Under the pieces are notes generated by a model, which did no database searches, had not been told where the DNA came from, and saw only the letters and a program-made list of their open reading frames with translations. From Pseudomonas guineae (GTDB lineage: Bacteria > Pseudomonadota > Gammaproteobacteria > Pseudomonadales > Pseudomonadaceae): a DNA stretch of 64,000 nt. This document shows, piece after piece, positions 27,640 through 36,496 of this stretch. The translations under genes were made by a program, and so were the position numbers. How positions within the stretch are numbered: the stretch's first letter is position 1; each line of letters begins with the position of its first letter. Location: positions 992,001-1,056,000 of the forward strand of contig NZ_FOQL01000001.1 in the NCBI RefSeq assembly GCF_900113745.1, given 5' to 3'.

Positions 27640-30420
27640 GTGCGCCGGCTGAGGATTGCCACCTACCTGCTACTCAGCTCCTTGCTGATGGCCCTCACTG
27701 CAGCGGCAGCGCAAGCAAGTGCGCAGGCATCTTGGTCAAGCCTTAGCGACCCGAGCGCTGAGTTACAACTTAATGACGTGCGCAGCCCCGAGCGCAGCGC
27801 GCAGTTCCGCCCCAGCGACCTCACCCAGCTCTACACCCCCGGCGGCAATAGCGCGCTGTGGCTGCATTACCGTCTGCCCGCTGATACCGATGCGCAGATG
27901 CTGCGTATATTTGCGCCTTACCTGGCCTACCTTGATCTCTACGTGCTGCAAAACGATGAGCTCATCGCGCAGGAACACACCGGTAGTAACCTGCCGCTCT
28001 CCAGCAGACCCTTGGCCAGCCGCGACTTTCTTTTACCGCTGCCAAAATCCGAGCAAGCGCTGGATATCTACCTGCGCCTAACGTCGGAACAAGCATTGCG
28101 CCCCAGCATTACCCTGCAAAGCGCTCAAGCCATGGCGGCCGATGATAATCGCCCGTTGCTTTTCGGTTTGTTGCTCGGTTGTCTGGGCATGTTGGTGGCT
28201 TATAACCTTGTACGCTATGCGTACATCCGCGCCGCCAGCAGCCTGTGGTTGGCTGCCATGCAAACCTGCCAAGTGATCGTGGTGCTCAGCCTGCTGGGCA
28301 TCAGCACGCCCTGGCTGGGTGAGTTGCAAAGTTTGCAGCCGCAGATCGTCAACCTATCGATGTTGCTGGTTGCGCTTTGCGCACTGTGCTTTACCGCCAG
28401 CTTCTTCCATAAGGTCTGCCTCAACACCCCGCTGAATTATCTGCTCGCCGGGGAAGTGGTGCTAATCGGCATCGCCTGCGTGGTACTGCTGGTGGCTACC
28501 AATCTGCAGTACAACCAACTGGTCTACCTGCTCAACGCGGTTGCTGGTTTGACTATCCTGCTGGTCTCGCTGACCCACTGGCGGCATGGTTACCAACCGG
28601 CACGCTTGTTCAGCCTGGCAGCGCTGGTGTTCTGCGCGGCGTTCATCTGTGCCCTGCCGATTTTCTTCGGCTACTGGTCAGTGCAGAGCGAATCGATCGC
28701 CTACGGCCTGCTGGCCACGACCATAGTCAGCGGCTTTATGCTCAGCATGGCCGCCAGCGAACGGCAGCGGCGGATCATGCAGGAACACTTCAGCACCAGT
28801 AGCGCCCTCGCCGCCAGCACTGCCGAACTAAAAGCTAAAGCCGAATTTCTCGCTAAGATTAGCCACGAAATTCGCACCCCGATGAATGGTGTGCTGGGCA
28901 TGACTGAACTGTTGCTTGGCACGCCACTGTCCGCTAAGCAGCGCGACTATGTGCAAACCATCCACAGCTCGGGCAATGAGCTGCTGACCTTGATCAACGA
29001 AATCCTCGACATCTCCAAGCTTGAATCCGGGCAGATCGAGCTGGATGACGTGCAGTTCGACCTCAACGCGCTGATTGAGGATTGCCTGGACATCTTCCGC
29101 GCCAAAGCCGAGCAACAGAAGGTTGAGCTGATCAGCTTTATCCAGCCGCAAGTGCCTAGGGTGATCAGCGGCGATCCCACACGCCTGCGCCAAGCCCTGC
29201 TGAGCTTGCTGGACAACGCCTTCAAGCAGACCGATGAAGGCGAAATTTTGCTGGTGGTAGCACTCGACAACAATGCTGGCGCAGCGCGCCTGCGGATTGC
29301 CGTGCAAGACAGCGGCAAGCCACTGGACGCCAGCGAACGCGACGCGCTGCTGAATGCCGAGCTACACAGTAAAGACTTCCTCGCGGCGACCAAGCTAGGC
29401 GGTCGTCTTGGCCTGATCATCGCGCGCCAGCTGGTGCGCCTGATGGACGGCGAGTTTGGTATCCAGGGCGGCAACGGCCGAGGCTCAACCCTGTGGCTGA
29501 CCCTGCCGCTGGATGCCGCGCGCCTGGAACTGCCCACTGCGGACATCGACGCCTCGCTGCAAGGCGCACGCCTGCTGGTGGTGGATGACAACGACACCTG
29601 CCGCAAGGTCCTGGTGCAACAATGCAGCGCCTGGGGCATGCAGGTCAGCGCCGTACCGTCGGGCAAAGAAGCCATGGCCCTGCTGCGCACTAAGGCGCAC
29701 CTGCGCGAGTACTTCGATGCCGTGCTGCTGGACCAAGACATGCCCGGCATGACCGGCATGCAGCTGGCGGCGCGCATCAAAGAAGACGCCAACATCAACC
29801 ACGACATCCTGCTGATCATGCTCACCGGCATCAGCCAGGCACCGAGCAAGATCATCGCGCGCAACGCCGGAATCAAACGCATCCTGGCCAAGCCGGTGGC
29901 CGGCTACACCCTGAAAACCACCCTGGCCGATGAGTTGGCGCAGCGTGGCAAAGGCGACTCGCCGATGTTCACCCCAGTCACGGTGAGCACAGCGCTGCAT
30001 GTGCCCAGTGACTTCCGCATTCTGGTGGCCGAAGACAACACCATCTCCACCAAGGTCATTCGCGGCATGCTCGGCAAGCTCAACCTGCAGCCCGATACCG
30101 CCAGCAACGGTGAAGAAGCACTCAGCGCGATGAAAGCACAGCAATATGACTTGGTGCTGATGGATTGCGAAATGCCAGTGCTCGATGGCTTCTCCGCCAC
30201 CGAGCAGCTGCGCCACTGGGAAGCTGCCGAGCAGCGCCCGCGCACCCCAGTGGTGGCACTCACCGCGCACATTCTCAATGAGCACAAAGAACGCGCGCGC
30301 CAGGTCGGCATGGACGGGCACATGTCCAAACCGGTGGAAATGTCGCAACTGCGTGAACTGATTGAGCACTGGGTGGCCGAGCGGGAAATCCGCCTCAAGC
30401 GCGCCGCCTTGCCATCCTGA
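27640..30420 (+). CDS. retS: RetS-like hybrid sensor histidine kinase
   Basis: A 926-residue inner-membrane hybrid sensor. It has an N-terminal signal, a periplasmic 7TMR-DISMED2-type domain (about 30-165), seven transmembrane helices (about 175-380), a dimerisation/phosphotransfer domain with H409 (KISHEIRTPMNG), a degenerate ATPase domain and two receiver domains with D698 and D842. The G1 box reads DSGKP (557-561) instead of DxGxG, so kinase activity is doubtful. RetS in P. aeruginosa binds GacS and blocks the Gac/Rsm switch to biofilm growth; purD-retS gene order is the same. Start is GTG with GAAGGGA upstream. Confidence 0.92.
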   Translation: MRRLRIATYLLLSSLLMALTAAAAQASAQASWSSLSDPSAELQLNDVRSPERSAQFRPSDLTQLYTPGGNSALWLHYRLPADTDAQMLRIFAPYLAYLDLYVLQNDELIAQEHTGSNLPLSSRPLASRDFLLPLPKSEQALDIYLRLTSEQALRPSITLQSAQAMAADDNRPLLFGLLLGCLGMLVAYNLVRYAYIRAASSLWLAAMQTCQVIVVLSLLGISTPWLGELQSLQPQIVNLSMLLVALCALCFTASFFHKVCLNTPLNYLLAGEVVLIGIACVVLLVATNLQYNQLVYLLNAVAGLTILLVSLTHWRHGYQPARLFSLAALVFCAAFICALPIFFGYWSVQSESIAYGLLATTIVSGFMLSMAASERQRRIMQEHFSTSSALAASTAELKAKAEFLAKISHEIRTPMNGVLGMTELLLGTPLSAKQRDYVQTIHSSGNELLTLINEILDISKLESGQIELDDVQFDLNALIEDCLDIFRAKAEQQKVELISFIQPQVPRVISGDPTRLRQALLSLLDNAFKQTDEGEILLVVALDNNAGAARLRIAVQDSGKPLDASERDALLNAELHSKDFLAATKLGGRLGLIIARQLVRLMDGEFGIQGGNGRGSTLWLTLPLDAARLELPTADIDASLQGARLLVVDDNDTCRKVLVQQCSAWGMQVSAVPSGKEAMALLRTKAHLREYFDAVLLDQDMPGMTGMQLAARIKEDANINHDILLIMLTGISQAPSKIIARNAGIKRILAKPVAGYTLKTTLADELAQRGKGDSPMFTPVTVSTALHVPSDFRILVAEDNTISTKVIRGMLGKLNLQPDTASNGEEALSAMKAQQYDLVLMDCEMPVLDGFSATEQLRHWEAAEQRPRTPVVALTAHILNEHKERARQVGMDGHMSKPVEMSQLRELIEHWVAEREIRLKRAALPS

Positions 30421-30496
30421 TAGGGTCACCGGGATTGCCCGGCGGCCTCTACACTCGTACCCTGCCTCCCCTTATTGATCGAGACGAGTCCTAGTC

Positions 30497-31093
30497 ATGG
30501 CGTCCGCGCTATTCAGCCTGTATTTGAAACTGTTGGTGCTCTACAGCCCCTTCTTCGTGCTGTCGTGCTTTATTGGCTTGAGCCGTGGCTACACGGTCAA
30601 AGAGCGTAAGCGCCTGGCCTGGAAGGTCGCGCTTGGCGTATTGATCGCCAGCGTGCTGCTGTACCTGTTCGGTAAACACATCTTCACCCTGTTCGGCATC
30701 ACCATTGATGCCTTCCGCATCGGTGCGGGCAGCGTGCTGTTTATCTCGGCGCTGGGCATGGCCCAGGGTAAGTCGGCCGTACAGACCGATAACGTGCAGC
30801 AAGACGTGACTATCGTGCCGTTGACCATCCCGTTGACCGTCGGCCCCGGCACCATCGGCGCCCTACTACTGATGGGTGCCAGCCAACCGGACTGGAGCGA
30901 CAAGGCCGTGGCCGTGCTAGGCATCGCCCTGGCCAGCTTCACCGTGGGCGTGGTGCTTTATATGTCCAACCAGTTCGAGCGCTTGCTCGGCGATCAGGGC
31001 CTGCAGATCGTCAGCCGCCTGATGGGCCTGTTCGTTTGCGCCCTGGCCGCGCAAATCATCTTTACCGGGGTAAAAAACTACCTGATCAGCTGA
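30497..31093 (+). CDS. MarC family integral membrane protein
   Basis: 198 residues with about six transmembrane helices in two similar halves, characteristic of the MarC/NAAT family. TIPLTVGPGTIGALLLMG is the family signature. Some archaeal members were described as amino acid transporters, but most bacterial ones have no proven substrate; E. coli MarC is not needed for multiple antibiotic resistance. RBS is weak (GAGACGAG). In P. aeruginosa a single gene also lies between retS and the urea transporter genes. Confidence 0.85.
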   Translation: MASALFSLYLKLLVLYSPFFVLSCFIGLSRGYTVKERKRLAWKVALGVLIASVLLYLFGKHIFTLFGITIDAFRIGAGSVLFISALGMAQGKSAVQTDNVQQDVTIVPLTIPLTVGPGTIGALLLMGASQPDWSDKAVAVLGIALASFTVGVVLYMSNQFERLLGDQGLQIVSRLMGLFVCALAAQIIFTGVKNYLIS

Positions 31094-31149
31094 CACTCAG
31101 CCTTCACGCCCCAGCACAGCACACACCCACGCACCACAACACGCCCTTC

Positions 31150-31164
31150 GCACCTGCATGGTGC
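31150..31164. promoter_or_regulatory. NtrC-type binding site upstream of urtA
   Basis: GCACC-TGCAT-GGTGC is a perfect match to the NtrC dimer consensus GCACY-N5-GGTGC. It lies about 160 bp upstream of the sigma-54 -24 element, a normal distance for an enhancer site. This ties the downstream urea genes to nitrogen limitation. Confidence 0.75.
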
Positions 31165-31187
31165 AACCACACCGACAACCATCACAC

Positions 31188-31215
31188 CGCCCCCCGGCTG
31201 CACAGCCGGGGGGCG
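31188..31215. repeat. Perfect 13-bp GC-rich palindrome between NtrC site and sigma-54 promoter
   Basis: Arms 31188-31200 and 31203-31215 are exact complements rich in C/G runs, separated by CA. It could end marC transcription (no U run follows) or act as a DNA structure in the enhancer-promoter loop. Confidence 0.6.
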
Positions 31216-31321
31216 CAACACCTGCGGCTGCCCGTTAACCACGACATTCCCCAGGCCATAGCGCACCTCAGGGCCTATCCGCGCGTGTTGCCGGGCGCGA
31301 TCTGCCTGGCCTTACGCAAAC

Positions 31322-31337
31322 AGGCACAGCAATTGCT
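31322..31337 (+). promoter_or_regulatory. Sigma-54 promoter of the urt operon
   Basis: AGGCAC-AGCAA-TTGCT fits the -24/-12 consensus TGGCAC-N5-TTGCW with one mismatch, with invariant GG (31323-31324) and GC (31335-31336) at exact spacing. Transcription should start near 31348, leaving a leader of about 120 bases that opens with an 8-bp hairpin (31352-31368). Confidence 0.8.
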
Positions 31338-31468
31338 CTAGTCCTGTCGGGGACAGCGCAGCGCTGTCGACGTTTCCGGGTGCAGCTTATGCCCCGTTGC
31401 TTCACTGCCAAGACCAATAAGCCCAAATCAGCAGTTAACAAAGTATCTTTGTGAATGGAGATCGCACC

Positions 31469-32734
31469 ATGCAACGTCGCAATCTGATCAAGGCCCTAAC
31501 CCTTTCCGCCTCTATCGCCGCCATGGGCATGACCTGGACCGTGCAGGCCGCCGAGACGATCAAGGTCGGCATCCTGCACTCGCTGTCCGGCACCATGGCC
31601 ATTTCGGAAACCTCGCTGAAAGACATGGCGTTGATGACCATCGACGAAATCAACGCCAAGGGCGGCGTTAACGGCAAGCAGCTTGAAGCCGTTGTGGTTG
31701 ATCCCGCCTCCAACTGGCCGCTGTTCGCCGAGAAAGGCCGTCAACTGCTGACCCAGGACAAGGTCGATGTGGTGTTCGGCTGCTGGACCAGCGTGTCGCG
31801 CAAATCAGTATTGCCGGTATTTGAAGAGCTCAACGGCCTGCTGTTTTACCCCGTGCAGTACGAAGGCGAAGAGATGTCGCCTAACGTCTTCTACACCGGT
31901 GCGGCGCCAAACCAGCAAGCCATCCCGGCGGTCGAGTACCTGATGAGCGAAGACGGCGGCGCCGCCAAGCGCTACTTCCTGCTCGGCACCGACTACGTCT
32001 ACCCGCGCACCACCAACAAAATCCTGCGCAGCTTCCTGGTCAGCAAAGGCGTCGCCGAGAAAGACATCGAAGAGGTCTACACCCCGTTCGGTCACAGCGA
32101 TTACCAAACCATCGTCGCCAACATCAAGAAGTTCTCCGCCGGCGGCAAAACCGCGGTGATCTCCACGGTTAACGGTGACTCTAACGTGCCGTTCTACAAA
32201 GAGCTGGCTAACCAGGGCATCGAAGCCACCGACATCCCGGTGGTGGCCTTCTCGGTCGGCGAAGAAGAACTGCGCGGCATCGACACCAAGCCGCTGGTCG
32301 GCCAACTGGCGGCTTGGAACTACTTCCAGTCGGTGGAGAACCCGGTCAACACCGAGTTCGTCAACAAGTGGAAGGCCTACGCCAAGGCCAAGAACCTGCC
32401 AGGCGCCGACAAAGCCGTGACCAACGACCCGATGGAAGCCACCTACGTGGGCATCAACATGTGGGCACAAGCGGTCGAGAAAGCCGGCAGCACCGACGTC
32501 GACAAGGTGCGTGACGCCCTCGCCGGCCAGACCTTCGCCGCGCCAAGCGGTTACACCCTGACCATGGACAAAACCAACCACCACCTGCACAAGCCGGTGA
32601 TGATCGGCGAAGTACAGGAAGACGGGCAGTTCGAAGTCGTCTGGCAGACCGAAGGCCCGCTGCGCGCCCAGCCGTGGAGCCCTTACATCGAAGGCAACGA
32701 CAAGAAGCCGGATTACGCGGTCAAATCGAACTAA
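31469..32734 (+). CDS. urtA: Urea ABC transporter substrate-binding protein
   Basis: Periplasmic receptor that captures urea for UrtBCDE. 421 residues with a signal peptide ending near VQA-AETIKVG. The N-terminus MQRRNLIKAL has twin arginines in a Tat-like context (RRNLIK), so export by Tat rather than Sec is possible. The mature protein is a Leu/Ile/Val-type binding protein of the amide/urea group; EGEEMSPNVFYTGAAPNQQ and WKAYAKAKN are typical of UrtA. A start at GTG 31451 is open, but ATG 31469 follows TGGAG and starts the signal peptide. Regulated by the upstream sigma-54 promoter. Confidence 0.94.
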   Translation: MQRRNLIKALTLSASIAAMGMTWTVQAAETIKVGILHSLSGTMAISETSLKDMALMTIDEINAKGGVNGKQLEAVVVDPASNWPLFAEKGRQLLTQDKVDVVFGCWTSVSRKSVLPVFEELNGLLFYPVQYEGEEMSPNVFYTGAAPNQQAIPAVEYLMSEDGGAAKRYFLLGTDYVYPRTTNKILRSFLVSKGVAEKDIEEVYTPFGHSDYQTIVANIKKFSAGGKTAVISTVNGDSNVPFYKELANQGIEATDIPVVAFSVGEEELRGIDTKPLVGQLAAWNYFQSVENPVNTEFVNKWKAYAKAKNLPGADKAVTNDPMEATYVGINMWAQAVEKAGSTDVDKVRDALAGQTFAAPSGYTLTMDKTNHHLHKPVMIGEVQEDGQFEVVWQTEGPLRAQPWSPYIEGNDKKPDYAVKSN

Positions 32735-32746
32735 GCACCCGCTAAA

Positions 32747-32821
32747 CCCGGCCCCTATCCGGGCACGCCAAGCCCGGCCTGAGTCCGGGTCACGGCTTAT
32801 CGCCGGCAGCACTGCTGCCGG
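32747..32821 (+). other. Three tandem stem-loops between urtA and urtB
   Basis: In the 111-bp gap are CCCGG/CCGGG hairpins at 32747-32763 and 32773-32789, both with seven-base loops, and a perfect 8-bp stem with a three-base loop at 32803-32821. None has a U tract. Such structures after a binding-protein gene usually protect its mRNA 3' end and lower expression of the membrane genes that follow. Confidence 0.6.
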
Positions 32822-32845
32822 TGGTATTTCCAAAGGACTGCCGCA

Positions 32846-34417
32846 ATGCCCACTGCTTTTAGCCGAATTCTATTCAGCCTGCTGTTGCTGCTGCCTATGG
32901 CTGCGCAAGCAGGTGACGCCAATGATTTTGCCGCTGCCAACCCCGCCAAGCAGGCCAGCCTGCTGCAACAGTGGTCGGCCAACCCTGACAGCGCGCGCTT
33001 AGCGTTGCTCGAAGCGCTGCAACAAGGCCGCGTGGCCGCAGACAGCAGCAAACAGGCATTTATTGAACACGACGGCAGCTACCGCGCCGTCGAAGGTGAT
33101 GCCGCCCCCACTGGGCAGACCCGCAAACTGCGCCTGAATAACCGCATGCGCGGTTTGATCAGCACCGCCATGGCCAGCCACCAGTTGCTATCCGACGACC
33201 CGGCGCTGCGTCTGGCCGCCGCGCAGGAATTACAGAAGCGCGCCAAGCCAGCGCAATTAGCGTTACTCGAAGCCAGCGTGGCCCGCGAAGCCGATGACGC
33301 GGTACGCGACGCGCTGACCCTGGCGCTGGCCAACCTGCAGCTGGTCGATAGCGACCCAACTGTGCGTTTGGCTGCTGTGCGCCTGCTCGGTGAAACCGGC
33401 GAGCCGCTGGCGCGCACTCGCCTGGAAACCCTGCTGGATCCCGACGTCGAGAGCGACCCCAGCGTGCGCACCGCGGCCGAGACCAGCCTGGCGCAGGTCA
33501 AACGTAAACTGCTGGTCGGCGAGCTGCTCGGTCAGGCGTTCAGCGGCCTGTCACTCGGTTCGATTTTGCTGCTCGCCGCGCTGGGCCTGGCCATCACCTT
33601 CGGCCTGCTCGGGGTGATCAACATGGCCCACGGCGAAATGCTCATGCTCGGCGCCTACTCCACCTACATGGTGCAGGTGCTGTTCCAGCGTTTCGCCCCG
33701 GAAGCCCTGGCGCTCTATCCGCTGGTGGCGCTACCGGTGGCATTCTTCGTCACTGCGGCCATCGGCATGGCGCTGGAGCGCACGGTGATCCGCCACCTCT
33801 ACGGTCGTCCGCTGGAAACCCTGCTGGCCACCTGGGGCATCAGCCTGATCCTGATCCAGTTGGTGCGGGTGATGTTCGGCGCGCAAAACGTCGAAGTAGC
33901 CAACCCTTACTGGCTGTCCGGTGGCATCCAAGTGCTGCCCAATCTGGTGCTGCCGTATAACCGCATTGTGATCATCGGCTTCGCCCTGTTTGTGGTGCTG
34001 CTCACCTGGCTACTGCTGAACAAGACCCGCCTGGGCCTCAACGTCCGTGCCGTCACCCAGAACCGCAACATGGCCGCCTGCTGCGGCGTGCCGACCGGGC
34101 GGGTGGACATGCTCGCTTTCGGCCTCGGCTCCGGCATCGCCGGCCTCGGCGGCGTGGCCCTGAGCCAGATCGGCAACGTCGGCCCGGACCTCGGCCAGAG
34201 CTACATCATCGACTCCTTCCTGGTGGTGGTACTCGGCGGCGTCGGCCAACTGGCCGGTAGCGTCATGGCCGCCTTTGGTCTGGGCATCGCCAACAAGATT
34301 CTCGAACCGCAGATCGGCGCCGTACTCGGCAAAATTCTGATCCTCGCGCTGATCATTCTGTTTATCCAGAAACGTCCGCAAGGCCTCTTCGCACTCAAGG
34401 GACGGGTGATCGACTGA
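32846..34417 (+). CDS. urtB: Urea ABC transporter permease UrtB
   Basis: Inner-membrane permease of 523 residues, long for a branched-chain-type permease because of an N-terminal exported extension. A signal peptide (residues 1-20) is followed by about 190 residues with HEAT-like helical repeats (LALANLQLVDSDPTVRLAAVRLL), and the LivH-type membrane domain starts near residue 225. This architecture is typical of UrtB. LLGVINMAHGEMLMLGAYS is the permease signature. The stop overlaps the urtC start by one base. Confidence 0.94.
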   Translation: MPTAFSRILFSLLLLLPMAAQAGDANDFAAANPAKQASLLQQWSANPDSARLALLEALQQGRVAADSSKQAFIEHDGSYRAVEGDAAPTGQTRKLRLNNRMRGLISTAMASHQLLSDDPALRLAAAQELQKRAKPAQLALLEASVAREADDAVRDALTLALANLQLVDSDPTVRLAAVRLLGETGEPLARTRLETLLDPDVESDPSVRTAAETSLAQVKRKLLVGELLGQAFSGLSLGSILLLAALGLAITFGLLGVINMAHGEMLMLGAYSTYMVQVLFQRFAPEALALYPLVALPVAFFVTAAIGMALERTVIRHLYGRPLETLLATWGISLILIQLVRVMFGAQNVEVANPYWLSGGIQVLPNLVLPYNRIVIIGFALFVVLLTWLLLNKTRLGLNVRAVTQNRNMAACCGVPTGRVDMLAFGLGSGIAGLGGVALSQIGNVGPDLGQSYIIDSFLVVVLGGVGQLAGSVMAAFGLGIANKILEPQIGAVLGKILILALIILFIQKRPQGLFALKGRVID

Positions 34418-35508
34418 TGACTATGCCACTCAATCAAACCCTGCTGGCCCGCGCCAGCGCCAAGCTTGGCCCGCAGGCGTCAATTTCCATCGGCTTACTG
34501 GTGTTGCTGGTGCTGCTGGCCATGCCGGTGCTGCACCTGCTGCCCGCAGACAACGCCCTGCATATCTCCGCTTACAGCCTGACCCTAGTCGGCAAAATCC
34601 TCTGCTACTGCATCGTCGCCTTGGCGCTCGATCTGGTCTGGGGTTACGCCGGCCTGCTGTCCCTCGGCCACGGTCTGTTCTTCGCCCTCGGCGGTTACGC
34701 CATGGGCATGTACCTGATGCGCGAAGCGGCCGGCGATGGTTTGCCGGCCTTTATGAGCTTCCTCGCCTGGACCGAGTTGCCTTGGTACTGGACCGGCACC
34801 GACAACTTCCTCTGGGCGCTGTGCCTGGTGGTACTGGCCCCCGGCTTGCTGGCGTTGGTGTTTGGTTATTTCGCCTTCAATTCACGGATCAAGGGCGTGT
34901 ACTTCTCGATCATGACCCAGGCGCTAACGTTCGCCGGCATGCTGCTGTTCTTTCGCAACGAAACCGGTTTTGGCGGCAATAACGGCTTTACCAACTTCAA
35001 GACGATTCTCGGCTTCGATATCACCGCAACCCACACCCGCGCGGTGCTGTTCCTCGCCACCGTACTGCTGCTGGTGGCCAGTCTCTATCTCGGCTGGCGG
35101 CTGGCACGGAGCAAATTCGGCCGGGTGCTGACGGCGCTGCGCGACGCGGAAAACCGCCTGATGTTCTGCGGCTACGACCCGCGCGGCTACAAGCTGTTTA
35201 TCTGGGTCTTGAGCGCGGTGCTATGCGGCCTGGCTGGCGCGCTGTATGTGCCGCAGGTGGGCATCATCAACCCCAGCGAAATGTCGCCAACCAACTCCAT
35301 CGAGGCCGCGGTGTGGGTGGCTTTGGGCGGACGCGGCACGCTGATCGGCCCACTGCTCGGCGCCGGCCTGGTCAATGGCATGAAGAGCTGGTTCACCGTG
35401 GCCTTCCCTGAATACTGGCTGTTCGCCCTGGGCTTTCTGTTCATCGTCGTCACCCTGTTTCTGCCCAAAGGCGTGATCGGCCTTCTGCGCAAGAAAGGAG
35501 AGCAATAA
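34417..35508 (+). CDS. urtC: Urea ABC transporter permease UrtC
   Basis: Second permease, 363 residues, LivM type, with roughly nine to ten transmembrane helices. LDLVWGYAGLLSLGHGLFFALGGYAMG is the family region, and RVLTALRDAENRLMFCGYDP forms the cytoplasmic loop that contacts the ATPases. ATG at 34417 overlaps the urtB stop by one base (TGATG); a second ATG two codons on is possible. Its own stop overlaps urtD by one base, so urtBCD are translationally coupled. Confidence 0.94.
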   Translation: MTMPLNQTLLARASAKLGPQASISIGLLVLLVLLAMPVLHLLPADNALHISAYSLTLVGKILCYCIVALALDLVWGYAGLLSLGHGLFFALGGYAMGMYLMREAAGDGLPAFMSFLAWTELPWYWTGTDNFLWALCLVVLAPGLLALVFGYFAFNSRIKGVYFSIMTQALTFAGMLLFFRNETGFGGNNGFTNFKTILGFDITATHTRAVLFLATVLLLVASLYLGWRLARSKFGRVLTALRDAENRLMFCGYDPRGYKLFIWVLSAVLCGLAGALYVPQVGIINPSEMSPTNSIEAAVWVALGGRGTLIGPLLGAGLVNGMKSWFTVAFPEYWLFALGFLFIVVTLFLPKGVIGLLRKKGEQ

Positions 35509-36359
35509 TGCGCGCGACTCCGACACCCGACTTGATGCTTGAGCCAGCCTTCGACGCCGCCGGTAGCGGCCGCGACGCTATTGGCGCCAGCAGCCTGGCC
35601 AACAAGGGCCTGAACACTCGCCACGGCACCATCCTGACCCTGGAAGAGATCAACGTCAGCTTCGATGGCTTCAAGGCGCTGAGCAACCTGACCCTATATA
35701 TCGGCGTCGGTGAATTGCGCTGCATCATCGGCCCTAACGGCGCTGGCAAGACCACCATGATGGACGTGATCACCGGTAAAACCCGCCCCGACAATGGCGT
35801 GGCCTACTTCGGTGAAACCCTCGATCTGACCCAGATGAGCGAAGTGGCCATTGCTCAATCCGGCATCGGCCGCAAGTTCCAGAAGCCCACGGTGTTCGAG
35901 GCACTCAGCGTGTTCGAAAACCTTGAATTGGCGCAGAAAACCAACAAGTCAGTGTGGGCCAGCCTGCGCGCCAAACTGAGCGGCGAGCAGCAAGACCGCA
36001 TCGATGAGGTGCTGCAGACGATCAAGCTCGACAACTCACGCCAACGCCCGGCCGGCTTGCTTTCCCACGGACAGAAGCAGTTTCTGGAAATTGGCATGCT
36101 GTTGGTGCAAGACCCACAACTGTTGCTATTGGACGAACCGGTGGCGGGCATGACCGACGCGGAAACCGAGTTCACCGCCGAGCTGTTCAAGTCTCTGGCG
36201 CGCAAGCATTCGCTGATGGTGGTCGAGCACGACATGGGCTTCGTTGGCTCCATCGCCGACCACGTCACCGTGCTGCACCAGGGCAGCGTGCTGGCCGAAG
36301 GTTCGCTGGAGCAGGTGCAGAACGATGAACGGGTGATTGAGGTTTATCTCGGCCGGTAA
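35508..36359 (+). CDS. urtD: Urea ABC transporter ATPase UrtD
   Basis: LivG-type ATP-binding subunit of 283 residues, with an N-terminal extension of about 45 residues before the ABC domain, which UrtD proteins commonly show. Walker A is GPNGAGKTT, the signature region reads LLSHGQKQFLEIGM, Walker B is LLLLDEPVAGM and the H-loop is VVEHDM. It pairs with UrtE. A REPIN-like element separates it from urtE although both should lie on one mRNA. Confidence 0.94.
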   Translation: MRATPTPDLMLEPAFDAAGSGRDAIGASSLANKGLNTRHGTILTLEEINVSFDGFKALSNLTLYIGVGELRCIIGPNGAGKTTMMDVITGKTRPDNGVAYFGETLDLTQMSEVAIAQSGIGRKFQKPTVFEALSVFENLELAQKTNKSVWASLRAKLSGEQQDRIDEVLQTIKLDNSRQRPAGLLSHGQKQFLEIGMLLVQDPQLLLLDEPVAGMTDAETEFTAELFKSLARKHSLMVVEHDMGFVGSIADHVTVLHQGSVLAEGSLEQVQNDERVIEVYLGR

Positions 36360-36369
36360 ACCTTTGGCC

Positions 36370-36476
36370 ATCCACCCTACGTCGCATCAGTAGGGTGGAT
36401 GACGCTGTTTTCATCAACCAAAGACAGCGCACGGTGAATGGATAAAGCGCCAGCTACGCGCCCCCATCCATCCTAC
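36370..36476. repeat. REPIN-like element between urtD and urtE (copy 3)
   Basis: Three GTAG-headed units: a reversed head (CCACCCTAC, 36372-36380) and a forward head (GTAGGGTGGAT, 36390-36400) form an 11-bp inverted repeat; a further reversed unit ends CCATCCTAC at 36476. Each full unit folds on itself. Confidence 0.7.
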
Positions 36477-36496
36477 GCAGAAACAAGGACACAACC

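Noticed and set aside
31036-31341. 101-codon frame overlapping the end of marC and the urtA upstream region
   Set aside because: Lies over the NtrC site, a strong palindrome and the sigma-54 promoter; composition is low-complexity and no family is recognised.
31341-31468. Guanidine (ykkC-type) riboswitch in the urtA leader
   Set aside because: Considered because urea-related transporters can carry one, but the conserved ykkC core motifs are not visible; the leader shows only a short GACAGCGC hairpin.
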